Shown here: one piece after another, positions 9,166 through 17,527 of the stretch
How positions within the stretch are numbered: the first letter of the stretch is position 1
Layout of the letters: each line of letters begins with the position of its first letter
Source of the DNA: an uncultured bacterium
Lineage (GTDB): Bacteria > Bacillota > Clostridia > Lachnospirales > Lachnospiraceae
Assembly (NCBI GenBank): GCA_947243845.1
Contig: CAMXIF010000028.1
Span: 1 to 41,154, forward strand
Length of the DNA stretch: 41,154 nt
Direction: 5' to 3'
Notes under the pieces: generated by a model
What the model saw: only the letters and a program-made list of their open reading frames with translations
What the model was told of the DNA's origin: nothing
The model's database searches: none
Translations under genes and position numbers: made by a program

Positions 9166-9194
9166 TTTACATCTTTTTGATTCATTGTTATAAT
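9166..9194 (+). promoter_or_regulatory. Sigma-A promoter of the lactonase gene
   Basis: TTTACA (9166-9171), 17-bp spacer, then TATAAT (9189-9194) with the extended TG at 9186-9187. It is divergent from the pot promoter about 45 bp away. Confidence 0.8.
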
Positions 9195-9264
9195 AATGAC
9201 AGCAGTAAGCGGTCAGGTAATATCATAGAAAATTCTAAAACAGGAGCGGCAAAGAGGTATAGAG

Positions 9265-10326
9265 ATGAACCAGGATAAATACGTAGCATATGTATCCACA
9301 TACACAGTGGGTAAGGAAGATAATTATGGTATTAAGATTTATGATGTGGATGTGAAAAAGGGCAGGATGATGGAGAAGAATCAGGTTGAAATTACCAATT
9401 CTTCTTATATAACAATCTCTCACAATCAGAAATATCTTTATTCTATTACGGACTTTGGTGTGGAGGCTTATAAGATCCTGCCGGGCGGTGATCTGGAAGT
9501 GATCAATGAGGGCTCCATCAATGGAATGCGAGGGTGTTATCTGTCTACAGATTATGAGGATAACCTCCTTTTTGTGGGCGGATATCATGATGGCAAGATT
9601 ACCGTGCTTCGCCTGAGGGAGGACGGCGGGATCGGAGAGATTACCGATGAAGTATATCATAAAGGGCTTGGCAGTATCGCGGAACGGAATTTCCGTCCGC
9701 ATGTGAATTGTGTGAAGATGACCAGAGATAATCATTATCTGTGTGCAGCGGATTTGGGATTGGATCACGTGAACGTATATCGTGTGGATCATGCGAACGG
9801 GAAATTGAAACCCATCGATATGATCCGCAGTGAGCAGGAATCGGCGCCTCGGCACCTGAAGTTTTCCAAAGACGGCAGGATTCTTTATATTGTTCATGAA
9901 TTGAAGAATTATATTGATGTCTATACTTATGAGGAAATCAATGGTAATCCGGAGTTTGAGAAGATACAGACCATCTCTACTTTGAATGATTATCATGCCG
10001 GCGGTTCGGCGGCGAGCGCTCTGAATATTTCAGAGGATTTTAAATATCTGACCAGTTCCAATGCGGGTGATAACAGCGCCATTGTATATAGGATAGATCA
10101 GAAGACGGGGATGCTGACGAAGATATTCTGTCTGCCGATCAGCGGGGATTATCCCAAGGACGCGATACTGTTTCCTGATAATAAGCATCTGGTGTCCCTG
10201 AATCATGAGTCCAACACGATGACATTCTTTACGGTGGATCTTAAGAACGGCTTGCTTGTCATGAACGGTAAGGAGATTAAGGTGGAGCAGCCGAATTGTA
10301 TTATTTTCCATAAACTTGCCCAGTAG
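9265..10326 (+). CDS. Beta-propeller lactonase family protein (6-phosphogluconolactonase-like)
   Basis: 353 aa without a signal peptide. Repeated blade-like segments (for example VAYVSTYTVG, KYLYSITDFGVEAYKI, HYLCAADLGLDHVNVYRVD, PRHLKFSKDGRILYIVHE, HLVSLNHESNTMTFFTVD) match the seven-bladed lactonase family that includes YbhE-type 6-phosphogluconolactonase. Family members hydrolyse sugar lactones; whether this one serves the pentose phosphate pathway is not shown by context. AGAGG is 7 nt before the ATG. It has its own promoter and is followed 14 bp later by a strong terminator, so it is probably monocistronic. Confidence 0.82.
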   Translation: MNQDKYVAYVSTYTVGKEDNYGIKIYDVDVKKGRMMEKNQVEITNSSYITISHNQKYLYSITDFGVEAYKILPGGDLEVINEGSINGMRGCYLSTDYEDNLLFVGGYHDGKITVLRLREDGGIGEITDEVYHKGLGSIAERNFRPHVNCVKMTRDNHYLCAADLGLDHVNVYRVDHANGKLKPIDMIRSEQESAPRHLKFSKDGRILYIVHELKNYIDVYTYEEINGNPEFEKIQTISTLNDYHAGGSAASALNISEDFKYLTSSNAGDNSAIVYRIDQKTGMLTKIFCLPISGDYPKDAILFPDNKHLVSLNHESNTMTFFTVDLKNGLLVMNGKEIKVEQPNCIIFHKLAQ

Positions 10327-10331
10327 AGGGT

Positions 10332-10360
10332 ATAGCATGGAATCCTCCTGCATATACATT
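10332..10360 (+). promoter_or_regulatory. Sigma-E-like promoter of spoIVA inside the hairpin loop
   Basis: ATA (10332-10334) followed after 18 bp by TATACATT (10353-10360) fits the loose sigma-E pattern (ATA, 16-18 bp, cATAcanT). CATATACA at 10351-10358 is an alternative -10. spoIVA is sigma-E dependent in Bacillus subtilis. The predicted start near 10367 falls after the hairpin 5' arm. Confidence 0.45.
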
Positions 10361-10386
10361 TACCAGTATAAGCAGGAGGATTTTTT
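10341..10386 (+). terminator. Terminator of the lactonase gene whose 3' arm carries the spoIVA Shine-Dalgarno
   Basis: AATCCTCCTGC (10341-10351) pairs perfectly over 11 bp with GCAGGAGGATT (10372-10382). TATAC/GTATA (10353-10357/10366-10370) adds an inner stem, and six T follow (10381-10386). AGGAGGA (10374-10380) is also the spoIVA ribosome site, and the T run is the spacer to its ATG. Confidence 0.85.
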
Positions 10387-11874
10387 ATGGATTTATTACA
10401 GAATAGTACATATGACCTGTATAAAGATATACAGCTTAGAACGGGAGGAGAAATTTATCTGGGCGTGGTGGGACCAGTCAGGACAGGAAAATCGACCTTT
10501 ATCAAACGCTTTATGAACCTCCTGGTGCTCCCCTATATGGAAGATGAAAATGAGAAAGAACGGGCACAGGATGAAATGCCGCAGAGCGCCGGCGGGAAGA
10601 CCATTACAACGACAGAACCTAAATTTATACCGAAGGAGGCAGCCCATGTGAAACTGGGGACGGACATTGATGTAGATGTGCGTCTGATTGACTGCGTGGG
10701 ATATATGGTGGAAGGCGCTGCGGGCCATATGGAACAGGATGCGGAGCGTATGGTCAAGACACCATGGTCGGTGGAAGAGATTCCTTTTACCAAGGCAGCG
10801 GAGATTGGTACCAGAAAGGTTATCAAAGATCATTCCACCATTGGGATTGTGGTGACCTGTGACGGCTCCTTTGGAGAATTGCCCAGAGAAAATTTTCTTG
10901 AAGCAGAGGAACGCACAATCAAAGAATTACAGATACTGGGGAAACCTTTTATTGTACTTCTGAACTCGGCCAAACCTTATGCGGAGGAGACTAGGACACT
11001 GGCGGATGAGATCAGCGAGAAATATCAGGTAACGGTCATGCCGGTGAACTGCGAACAGTTAAAGAAAGAAGATATCAACCATATCATGGAAAATATCCTC
11101 TACGAGTTCCCGCTTACCATGATTGAATTCTACATGCCCAAGTGGGTGGAGATGCTCGCCTGTGATCATAAGATGAAGAAAGATATCATTCAGCAGATTA
11201 AGCAGCTGATGACAGAACTTAACAATATCCGGGATATCACTGCAGATCACCTGACAATGGAGAGCGAGTATATCAGGAAATGTAAGTTGGATGGTATCAA
11301 TATGTCGGATGGTTGTGTGCGTATCATCCTGGATGTGGACGATGCCTATTATTATGAGATGTTAAGTGACCTTGTGGGCGAGAATATTGGCAGCGAATAT
11401 CAGCTTCTGGCAACCCTGCGAGAGATGGCGAAGATGAAGAAGGAGTATGTGAAGGTATTGCATGCGTTAGAAGCAGTGCGCTATAAAGGGTACGGTGTGG
11501 TGATGCCGGATCGAGAGGAAATCGTGCTGGAGAAACCGGAATTGATCAAGCAGGGAAATAAGTTCGGGGTGAAGATAAAAGCAGAGAGCCCCAGTATCCA
11601 TATGATCAAGGCTAGCATTGAGACGGAGATTTCTCCGATTGTTGGGACAGAGGAGCAGGCAAGAGACCTGATCCAGTATATTTCTGATACAGGCACCAGT
11701 GAGGAGGGAATCTGGGAGACCAATATCTTTGGCAAGACAGTGGAACAGCTGGTCAATGATGGCATCACCGGTAAGATTGCCATGATCAATGAGGAAAGTC
11801 AGTCCAAACTGCAGGAGACTATGCAAAAGATCGTCAATGACAGCAACGGCGGCATGGTGTGTATCATTATTTAA
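10387..11874 (+). CDS. spoIVA: Stage IV sporulation protein A (spore coat morphogenetic ATPase)
   Basis: 495 aa, the usual length for SpoIVA. This mother-cell protein hydrolyses ATP and polymerises into the basement layer of the spore coat on the forespore surface. The Walker A-like P-loop is GPVRTGKST (residues 29-37), with the mixed features of the TRAFAC GTPase-derived SpoIVA family. The segments KTITTTEPKFIPKEA, DVRLIDCVGYMV and LLNSAKPY are highly characteristic. The C-terminal tail ends in hydrophobic VCIII, as expected for the membrane-targeting end. Start and ribosome site are unambiguous but lie in the terminator hairpin. Expression is expected in sporulation only. Confidence 0.97.
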   Translation: MDLLQNSTYDLYKDIQLRTGGEIYLGVVGPVRTGKSTFIKRFMNLLVLPYMEDENEKERAQDEMPQSAGGKTITTTEPKFIPKEAAHVKLGTDIDVDVRLIDCVGYMVEGAAGHMEQDAERMVKTPWSVEEIPFTKAAEIGTRKVIKDHSTIGIVVTCDGSFGELPRENFLEAEERTIKELQILGKPFIVLLNSAKPYAEETRTLADEISEKYQVTVMPVNCEQLKKEDINHIMENILYEFPLTMIEFYMPKWVEMLACDHKMKKDIIQQIKQLMTELNNIRDITADHLTMESEYIRKCKLDGINMSDGCVRIILDVDDAYYYEMLSDLVGENIGSEYQLLATLREMAKMKKEYVKVLHALEAVRYKGYGVVMPDREEIVLEKPELIKQGNKFGVKIKAESPSIHMIKASIETEISPIVGTEEQARDLIQYISDTGTSEEGIWETNIFGKTVEQLVNDGITGKIAMINEESQSKLQETMQKIVNDSNGGMVCIII

Positions 11875-11974
11875 GGATTGTGATTTTACGGTTTCTGTGA
11901 TATTTTTAATGGCAGGAGATTTGCCGATTGGATTTATGGCCGTAAAGTAGATTCAGAAAGAGAGACAACAAAAG

Positions 11975-12604
11975 ATGCAAGAACGTACAAGAAGGATATG
12001 GATGACGATAGTTGGTGTGCTGGTCTGTGGGTTCAGTGTCGGAATGTTTAATTTTTCGGTACTGGGCCTTGACCCGTTTCAGGTGTTTACTCACGGAATC
12101 TTTATGGCGCTGCCCGAAGGGAAACCGGGGTTTGGTACGGTCTATGCGGCGGTTAACCTGTTGATGCTTATCGTTATTTTTCTGTCGGACAGAAGGAAGA
12201 TTGGACTGGGCACTGTGATCAATATCTTTTTGCTGGGATATGTGGTGGAGTATTCTTCCCTGCTTTTTGAGAGCCTGATTCCGAATCCCTCCCTGGTGGT
12301 GCGGTTTGTCTTTCTGCTTCTGGGAATAGTTATTATGTGCTTTTCCTCTGCCCTCTATTTTACGGCGGATATGGGGGTATCTACCTATGATGCCGTGTCA
12401 TTGATTATTTCGGAAAAGAAGAAATGGAAGTTTCAGTTTTGCAGAATATCCTCGGATCTGTTCTGTACCATTGTGGGCTTTGCTTTTGGTGCAACGGTGG
12501 GAATTGGTACCGTGGTGACGGCGTTTTTCATGGGGCCGTTGATTGCTTTTTTCAACAGGACAGTGGCGGAGCCTTTGCGGTATGGGAAGAAAAATGCTGC
12601 CTGA
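11975..12604 (+). CDS. YczE-type integral membrane protein (COG2364-like)
   Basis: 209 aa with five or six hydrophobic segments. The opening GFSVGMFNFSVLGLDPFQVFTHGI, with its conserved GLDPF, and the later segment TADMGVSTYDAVSLII are typical of the YczE/YitT-like membrane family found across Firmicutes. The molecular role of the family is not established. The ribosome site is weak (AGAAAGAGAGA). The 100-bp gap to spoIVA has no clear terminator, only a wide TTTACGG/CCGTAAA pairing (11885-11891/11940-11946). Confidence 0.72.
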   Translation: MQERTRRIWMTIVGVLVCGFSVGMFNFSVLGLDPFQVFTHGIFMALPEGKPGFGTVYAAVNLLMLIVIFLSDRRKIGLGTVINIFLLGYVVEYSSLLFESLIPNPSLVVRFVFLLLGIVIMCFSSALYFTADMGVSTYDAVSLIISEKKKWKFQFCRISSDLFCTIVGFAFGATVGIGTVVTAFFMGPLIAFFNRTVAEPLRYGKKNAA

Positions 12605-12611
12605 CATCGAA

Positions 12612-12648
12612 AGAGCCTTGACATGAAACTTATGTCAGGGTTCTTTTT
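12612..12648 (+). terminator. Intrinsic terminator after the YczE-type gene
   Basis: AGAGCCTTGACAT (12612-12624) pairs with ATGTCAGGGTTCT (12632-12644) through 13 positions including two G-T pairs, followed by a T run. Confidence 0.82.
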
Positions 12649-12710
12649 AATTTGTGTCTGAAATAGTAACTTTTATAAATACATCATGGATGGATAGGAG
12701 ATATATTGCC

Positions 12711-12785
12711 ATGATAGGAAAGTTTATTGCAGAAAGACAGATGCATATGGATGATACCATAGAAACAGCTATTATGAGATTATGA
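12711..12785 (+). pseudogene. 24-codon ORF resembling the first residues of an XRE regulator
   Basis: An ATG at 12711 with AGGAG 10 nt upstream opens a 24-codon frame starting MIGKFIAERQ, like the opening of many XRE regulators (IGKFIAE.R). The HTH that should follow is absent. It may be a decayed remnant or chance. The rest of the 12650-12820 gap shows no other gene. Confidence 0.2.
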
Positions 12786-12821
12786 AAATAAAACCACATC
12801 AGCATTGTATGGAGATATGGA

Positions 12822-12850
12822 TTGCGGAGAAAACGGTGGGATGATATAAT
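12822..12850 (+). promoter_or_regulatory. Promoter and structured leader of the purine nucleoside phosphorylase gene
   Basis: TTGCGG (12822-12827), 17 bp, extended -10 TGATATAAT (12842-12850). The leader then holds a hairpin AGCGGCTT/AAGTCGCT (12863-12870/12875-12882, one G-T pair) and a small GGAT/ATCC stem (12885-12898). No known riboswitch motif is recognised. Confidence 0.65.
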
Positions 12851-12942
12851 AGACGCATGCATAGCGGCTTGCGGAAGTCGCTAAGGATTACAGCATCCGG
12901 AAAATAATGTAATTGATTTATCAACAGAAAGGCGGTAAACAT

Positions 12943-13776
12943 ATGAATCCTGTATACGAAAAACTTTTAAAATGCTATGACTGTTACAAAGCCAAAATCG
13001 ACTTTGAGCCCAAGGTAGCGGTGGTGCTCGGTTCCGGGCTTGGCAACTTTGCCAAGGTAGTGGATGTGAAGGCGGAACTTCCCTACAGTGAGATTGAAGG
13101 CTTTCCGGTATCCACCGTGCCGGGACATGCCGGAAAATTTATCTTCGGCTATATCAATGAACTGCCTGTTGTATTGATGCAGGGACGAGTGCATTATTAT
13201 GAAGGCTATCCGATTACTGATGTGGTACTGCCGGCGAGACTGATGAAGATGATGGGCGCCAGAGTGCTTTTCCTGACCAATGCTTCCGGCGGCATCAATC
13301 CTTCTTTCCATGCGGGAAGCCTGATGCTGATCAAAGATCATGTATCTCTTTTTGCCCCGAATCCTCTGATCGGGCCGAATATTGATGAATTGGGGACCAG
13401 ATTCCCGGATATGTCTCATGTTTATGATGAAGATTTACAGAAGATTATCGTGGACACAGCGAAAGAGAACGATATTGAATTGTTCGAGGGTGTTTATGCG
13501 CAGCTTACAGGGCCTTCTTTTGAATCGCCGGCGGAGATTCAGATGCTCCATAAGCTGGGAGTCAGCGCTGTCGGTATGAGTACGGTGGTGGAAGCTATTG
13601 CCGCCAACCATATGGGGATGAAGATCTGCGGTGTTTCCTGTGTCAGCAATCTGGCGGCAGGGATGAACAGTGCACCGCTCACCCATGAGGAAGTACAGGA
13701 AGCCGCTAACGCGGTGGCGCCGAAATTTGAGAAGCTGCTGGTAGAATCGATTACGAAATTTGGAAATATTCTTTAA
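12943..13776 (+). CDS. punA: Purine nucleoside phosphorylase (trimeric PNP-I type)
   Basis: 277 aa. It cleaves purine (deoxy)nucleosides with phosphate to base plus (deoxy)ribose-1-phosphate in the cytoplasm. Diagnostic segments: VVLGSGLGNFA (phosphate-binding Ser), VPGHAGKF (His), MQGRVHYYEGYP (Arg/His/Tyr), NASGGINP, GPSFESPAEI (Glu of the base site), GMSTVVEAI and a C-terminal SNLAAGM. These fit the human/B. subtilis PunA-like class. The ATG at 12943 follows AAAGGCGG; an upstream TTG at 12913 lacks a ribosome site. It opens a region rich in nucleoside-salvage genes. Confidence 0.94.
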   Translation: MNPVYEKLLKCYDCYKAKIDFEPKVAVVLGSGLGNFAKVVDVKAELPYSEIEGFPVSTVPGHAGKFIFGYINELPVVLMQGRVHYYEGYPITDVVLPARLMKMMGARVLFLTNASGGINPSFHAGSLMLIKDHVSLFAPNPLIGPNIDELGTRFPDMSHVYDEDLQKIIVDTAKENDIELFEGVYAQLTGPSFESPAEIQMLHKLGVSAVGMSTVVEAIAANHMGMKICGVSCVSNLAAGMNSAPLTHEEVQEAANAVAPKFEKLLVESITKFGNIL

Positions 13777-13783
13777 AAGCTGC

Positions 13784-13820
13784 AAAAGCGCATTGCCTGT
13801 CTGAAGGGAATGCGCTTTTT
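13784..13820 (+). terminator. Intrinsic terminator after punA
   Basis: AAAAGCGCATT (13784-13794) pairs perfectly with AATGCGCTTTT (13809-13819), with a T run included in the 3' arm. Confidence 0.88.
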
Positions 13821-13896
13821 ATATGGTAGGAAATAAGGAATTTTCCTTTTCTAAGTAAAGAATCCGGAGTTTTGCGTAGAAATGTTTATCAACGTA

Positions 13897-13905
13897 TGAT
13901 ACAAT
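13897..13905 (+). promoter_or_regulatory. Extended -10 promoter of cdd
   Basis: TGATACAAT (TG 13897-13898, TACAAT 13900-13905), 25 bp before the cdd start codon. No good -35 at standard spacing. Confidence 0.45.
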
Positions 13906-13930
13906 ATTGCATAAATTTGGGAGGAAAGTT

Positions 13931-14377
13931 ATGATATCAGAAGAAACCATCCGCAATTTGATTGTGCAGGCTATTACGGCGAGAAGAAATTCATATTCGC
14001 CCTACTCCCATTATCAGGTAGGGGCGGCGCTTTTGGCAGAAGATGGACAGATTATTTTGGGCTGCAATATTGAGAATGCGGCCTATACGCCCACAAACTG
14101 TGCGGAAAGAACGGCATTTTTTAAGGCAGTCAGCGAAGGAATCAGAAGTTTTCAGGCAATTGCTGTGGTTGGCAGTCCGGCAGGGGAAGAGATTACACAG
14201 TTTGCTTATCCCTGTGGGGTATGCAGACAGGTGATGATGGAATTTTGCAATCCGGCAGAGTTTCAGATCATAGCGGCAAAATCGCAGGATGAATATGTGT
14301 GCATGACATTGGATCAATTTTTGCCAAATGGCTTTGGACCGGATAATCTGGATACGTCCGGCAGTCAGGAAGGATGA
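13931..14377 (+). CDS. cdd: Cytidine deaminase
   Basis: 148 aa. It converts cytidine and deoxycytidine to uridine and deoxyuridine. The zinc site is complete: NCAERTAFF gives the first Cys and the catalytic Glu, and PCGVCRQ gives the other two Cys. The segments YSPYSHYQVGAALL and GCNIENAAYTPTNCAE are classical for the small tetrameric CDA. The ATG at 13931 follows GGGAGGAAAG; an upstream in-frame start at 13907 would fall inside the promoter. The C-terminal tail (from about residue 135) is slightly longer than usual. Confidence 0.95.
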   Translation: MISEETIRNLIVQAITARRNSYSPYSHYQVGAALLAEDGQIILGCNIENAAYTPTNCAERTAFFKAVSEGIRSFQAIAVVGSPAGEEITQFAYPCGVCRQVMMEFCNPAEFQIIAAKSQDEYVCMTLDQFLPNGFGPDNLDTSGSQEG

Positions 14378-14451
14378 ACAGGGATAGGTAGAACAGAGAA
14401 AAACAGAACAGGCGGACGAACTGATAAAGAGCAGAAAGGGTTAATAAGGTT

Positions 14452-15747
14452 ATGAATATCAGATTTTATAATGCAAAGATTCTTACGATGCAGAATATGA
14501 AAATATTGGAGGGGGAACTCTGGGTACAGGACAAGCAAATTCTGTACGTGGGTGATGGCAGTGATGTGGATACGGTCTATCAGGAACTGGCGCTGGAGAG
14601 TATTGTATGGGACAGGGAGATTGACTGTGAGGGCAATCTGCTGATGCCAGGTTTTAAGAATGCCCATACCCATTCCGGCATGACACTGTTACGTTCATAT
14701 GCGGATGATATGCCGCTTGCAGAGTGGTTGAATGAGGGGGTATTTCCCATCGAGGCCAAGATGGACGGTGAAATGGTCTATCATCTGACGAAGCTGGCAA
14801 TTCTGGAATATCTGACCAGCGGCATTACGGCAGTCTTCGATATGTATCTGACGCCGGAGACGATTGCGCAGGCCTGTGTTGATATGGGGATGCGTTGTGT
14901 GCAGGTCGGCGGGCAGAATAATTTCAGTCAGTCTCTGGAATTGACGGAGCGTATGTATCAGAAACTGAACCATGACGATCCGCTTCTTAGCTATTTCATT
15001 GGGTTTCATGCAGAATATACCTGTTCTCTGGAACTGTTGAAAAGCGTGGCAGCCCTTGCGCACAAGTACCAGGCGCCGGTATTTACCCATCTGGCGGAGA
15101 CACAGGCAGAAGTGGAAGGATGTAAGGAACGTTATGGCATGTCGCCAGTGAAACTGTTGGATTCTCTGGGAATGTTTGCATATGGTGGAGGCGGCTATCA
15201 TTGTATCTATCTGGATGAAGAAGATATGGAGATATTCCAGAAGAGAGGACTCAGTGTGGTGACTAATCCGGCATCCAATGCCAAACTTGCCAGCGGCATT
15301 GCGCCGATCGCAGAGTATTTGAGAAGAGGAATCAATGTGGCGATCGGGACAGATGGCCCGGCAAGCAACAATTGTCTGGATATGTTCCGGGAAATGTTCT
15401 TAGTGACGGGATTAGCGAAATTGCGGGAGAAAGATGCGGCGGCAGTAGATGCATGGGAAGTGCTCAAGATGGCCACGGTGAATGGTTCTAAGGCTATGAA
15501 CCTGTTGGATGCGGATGTTCTTGCGAAGGGTAAGGCGGCGGATATTATCATGATAGACCTGCATCAGCCCAATATGCAGCCAATCAATAATATCCCCAAG
15601 AATATTGTTTACAGTGGAAGTAAACAGAATGTTAAGATGACTATGATTCAGGGAAAGATTCTGTATGAAAACGGACAGTTTACCAAAGCATATGATGTGG
15701 AAGAAATTTATAGAAAGGCAAATGAGATCATAGATCATCTCAGATAG
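14452..15747 (+). CDS. Amidohydrolase of the MTA/SAH deaminase type
   Basis: 431-aa metal-dependent deaminase of the TRZ/ATZ amidohydrolase family. Zinc ligands: His72 and His74 (NAHTHSGM), His213 (THLAE, with Glu216) and Asp301 (GTDGPASNN). His186 (GFHAEYT) and His250 complete the site. These motifs, with MPGFKNAHTHSGMTLLR, best match 5'-methylthioadenosine/S-adenosylhomocysteine deaminases, which turn adenosine-type side products of SAM metabolism into inosine derivatives. Other adenosine-like substrates are possible. Between cdd and the MutS-like gene, a nucleoside-salvage role is reasonable. The ribosome site is weak. Confidence 0.82.
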   Translation: MNIRFYNAKILTMQNMKILEGELWVQDKQILYVGDGSDVDTVYQELALESIVWDREIDCEGNLLMPGFKNAHTHSGMTLLRSYADDMPLAEWLNEGVFPIEAKMDGEMVYHLTKLAILEYLTSGITAVFDMYLTPETIAQACVDMGMRCVQVGGQNNFSQSLELTERMYQKLNHDDPLLSYFIGFHAEYTCSLELLKSVAALAHKYQAPVFTHLAETQAEVEGCKERYGMSPVKLLDSLGMFAYGGGGYHCIYLDEEDMEIFQKRGLSVVTNPASNAKLASGIAPIAEYLRRGINVAIGTDGPASNNCLDMFREMFLVTGLAKLREKDAAAVDAWEVLKMATVNGSKAMNLLDADVLAKGKAADIIMIDLHQPNMQPINNIPKNIVYSGSKQNVKMTMIQGKILYENGQFTKAYDVEEIYRKANEIIDHLR

Positions 15748-15749
15748 CT

Positions 15750-17438
15750 ATGGATGCTTTATTTTTTGCGGGTGTAATTGTACTGCTGATTGCACTCTTT
15801 ATGGGAAAAGAATATATTGACAGCAGGACGTTTGAGAAAAGAACGTTGGAGCGGCTGTATCAGAGTTATGGAAATGTGCCTGACCGAAAGTATGGGCCGG
15901 AAGAACTGGGCCATATCAGTATGTATTATAAGAAACATCGTTCGGCAAACCAAATTGATGATATTACGTGGAATGATCTGCATCTGGATGAAATATATCA
16001 ACGCATGAATACTTCCTGCAGTGCGGCAGGGGATGAATATCTCTATTACAGACTGCGTACGCCGGTTTACGAAGAGGAAGAGATGGCGGATATGGAGGAA
16101 CGTATCCGCTTTTTTATGGAGCATGAGGCAGAACGGCAGAAGGTACAGAGCATTTATTTCCGACTGGGAAGAATGAGACGGTATTCCGTTTATGAATATT
16201 TGGACAACTTAGAGACGCTGGGAGAACGGAAAAATGAAAAATATCTGCTTTATGATCTGGCGGTGGTCTTTTGCTTTTTTCTGTTGTTCTATTCTCTGCC
16301 GGTGGGGATTGTGGCATTGTTGATTGTGCTGTGCCATAATCTGATTGGTTATTTTAAGGAATATAAAGAAATCGAACCCTATATCAGCAGTTTCCGGTAT
16401 ATCCGCAGAATGCTGGGATGTGCGGAACGGATGGGACGGGAGGAAATGCAGGTGATCGCCGGACAGCAGGCCAGGCTGCGGGTATGCCATCAGAGATTGA
16501 AAGGATTTATGCGTAATTCTTATCTGGTTATTTCTGCGGAAAAAGGAAATGGCAACCCGTTGGAAGTGGTGCTCGATTATCTGCGTATGCTTTTCTATCT
16601 GGATCTGATCCAGTTCAACAGGGCGCTTATGGCGCTGCGGGGACACATGTCGGAAGTGGATGAGATGATCACCATTTTAGGGCAGATAGAGACAGATGTG
16701 GTAACGGGAGCGTACCGGGCAAGTCTGAAGGAGGCTTATTGTGTACCAACCCTGCATTATGAAGATGGGGCAGAGGTATTTCTTAAAGTAAAGGATTTGT
16801 ATCATCCGCTTCTATCAGATCCTGTCAAAAATTCGGTGTCAGTCAAAAGAGGTATGCTTTTAACAGGTTCCAATGCCTCTGGGAAGTCCACATTCCTGCG
16901 GGCAGTGGCTACTGCCACATTGCTTTCGCAGACCATCCATACTTGTCCGGCCGGTTCTTATGAGGCACCTTTTTTTCGAATTTATTCTTCCATGTCTCTG
17001 CGGGATGATCTGACTGGCGGCGACAGTTATTATATGGTGGAGATTAAGTCCATCAAACGGATATTGGATCAGGCCATGCGAAACGATACAAGGCCGGTGA
17101 TCTGTTTTGTGGATGAGGTGCTTCGCGGCACGAATACGGTAGAGAGGATCGCGGCTTCCACGCAGATTATGAAGATGTTATCCCGAGAACATACTATGTG
17201 TTTTGCGGCTACCCATGATGTGGAGTTGACCAGGCTTTTAGAGGATGTATATGACAATTATCATTTTGAGGAAAAGATTGAGGAGGAAGATATCTATTTT
17301 CCATATCTTTTACTCAAAGGGCCGGCTGTTTCCCGCAATGCTATCGCGCTTCTTAAAATGTTGGGATATGACAGGAGAATTATCGAGGAGGCGGAAGCGA
17401 TGGCAGAACGGTTCCTGAAAAGCGGAAGCTGGATCTGA
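15750..17438 (+). CDS. Membrane-anchored MutS-like ATPase
   Basis: 562 aa. The C-terminal third is a MutS ATPase domain: Walker A GSNASGKST (residues 373-381), the Walker B region ICFVDEVLRGTN and the dimer/switch part ATHDVELTRLL. The mismatch-recognition domains of true MutS are missing. Instead there is a hydrophobic N-terminus (LFFAGVIVLLIALFMG) and a pair of membrane segments around 167-205. This is the membrane-linked MutS-related family common in Firmicutes, with unknown function and probably no role in classical mismatch repair. The ATG is only 2 bp after the amidohydrolase stop, so the two are translated together. Confidence 0.85.
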   Translation: MDALFFAGVIVLLIALFMGKEYIDSRTFEKRTLERLYQSYGNVPDRKYGPEELGHISMYYKKHRSANQIDDITWNDLHLDEIYQRMNTSCSAAGDEYLYYRLRTPVYEEEEMADMEERIRFFMEHEAERQKVQSIYFRLGRMRRYSVYEYLDNLETLGERKNEKYLLYDLAVVFCFFLLFYSLPVGIVALLIVLCHNLIGYFKEYKEIEPYISSFRYIRRMLGCAERMGREEMQVIAGQQARLRVCHQRLKGFMRNSYLVISAEKGNGNPLEVVLDYLRMLFYLDLIQFNRALMALRGHMSEVDEMITILGQIETDVVTGAYRASLKEAYCVPTLHYEDGAEVFLKVKDLYHPLLSDPVKNSVSVKRGMLLTGSNASGKSTFLRAVATATLLSQTIHTCPAGSYEAPFFRIYSSMSLRDDLTGGDSYYMVEIKSIKRILDQAMRNDTRPVICFVDEVLRGTNTVERIAASTQIMKMLSREHTMCFAATHDVELTRLLEDVYDNYHFEEKIEEEDIYFPYLLLKGPAVSRNAIALLKMLGYDRRIIEEAEAMAERFLKSGSWI

Positions 17439-17527
17439 CAGAGTCGGGCGGCAGTCTGTTAGCTGCAATAGCGGCCTGAGAATGGAGTTAGAGAATTGAT
17501 GTCTTGCAGCGATTTGTGGAGGGTAAT

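Noticed and set aside
12851..12942. Purine riboswitch in the punA leader
   Set aside because: There are hairpins, but the conserved loop-loop elements and junction bases of purine or preQ1 aptamers are not present.
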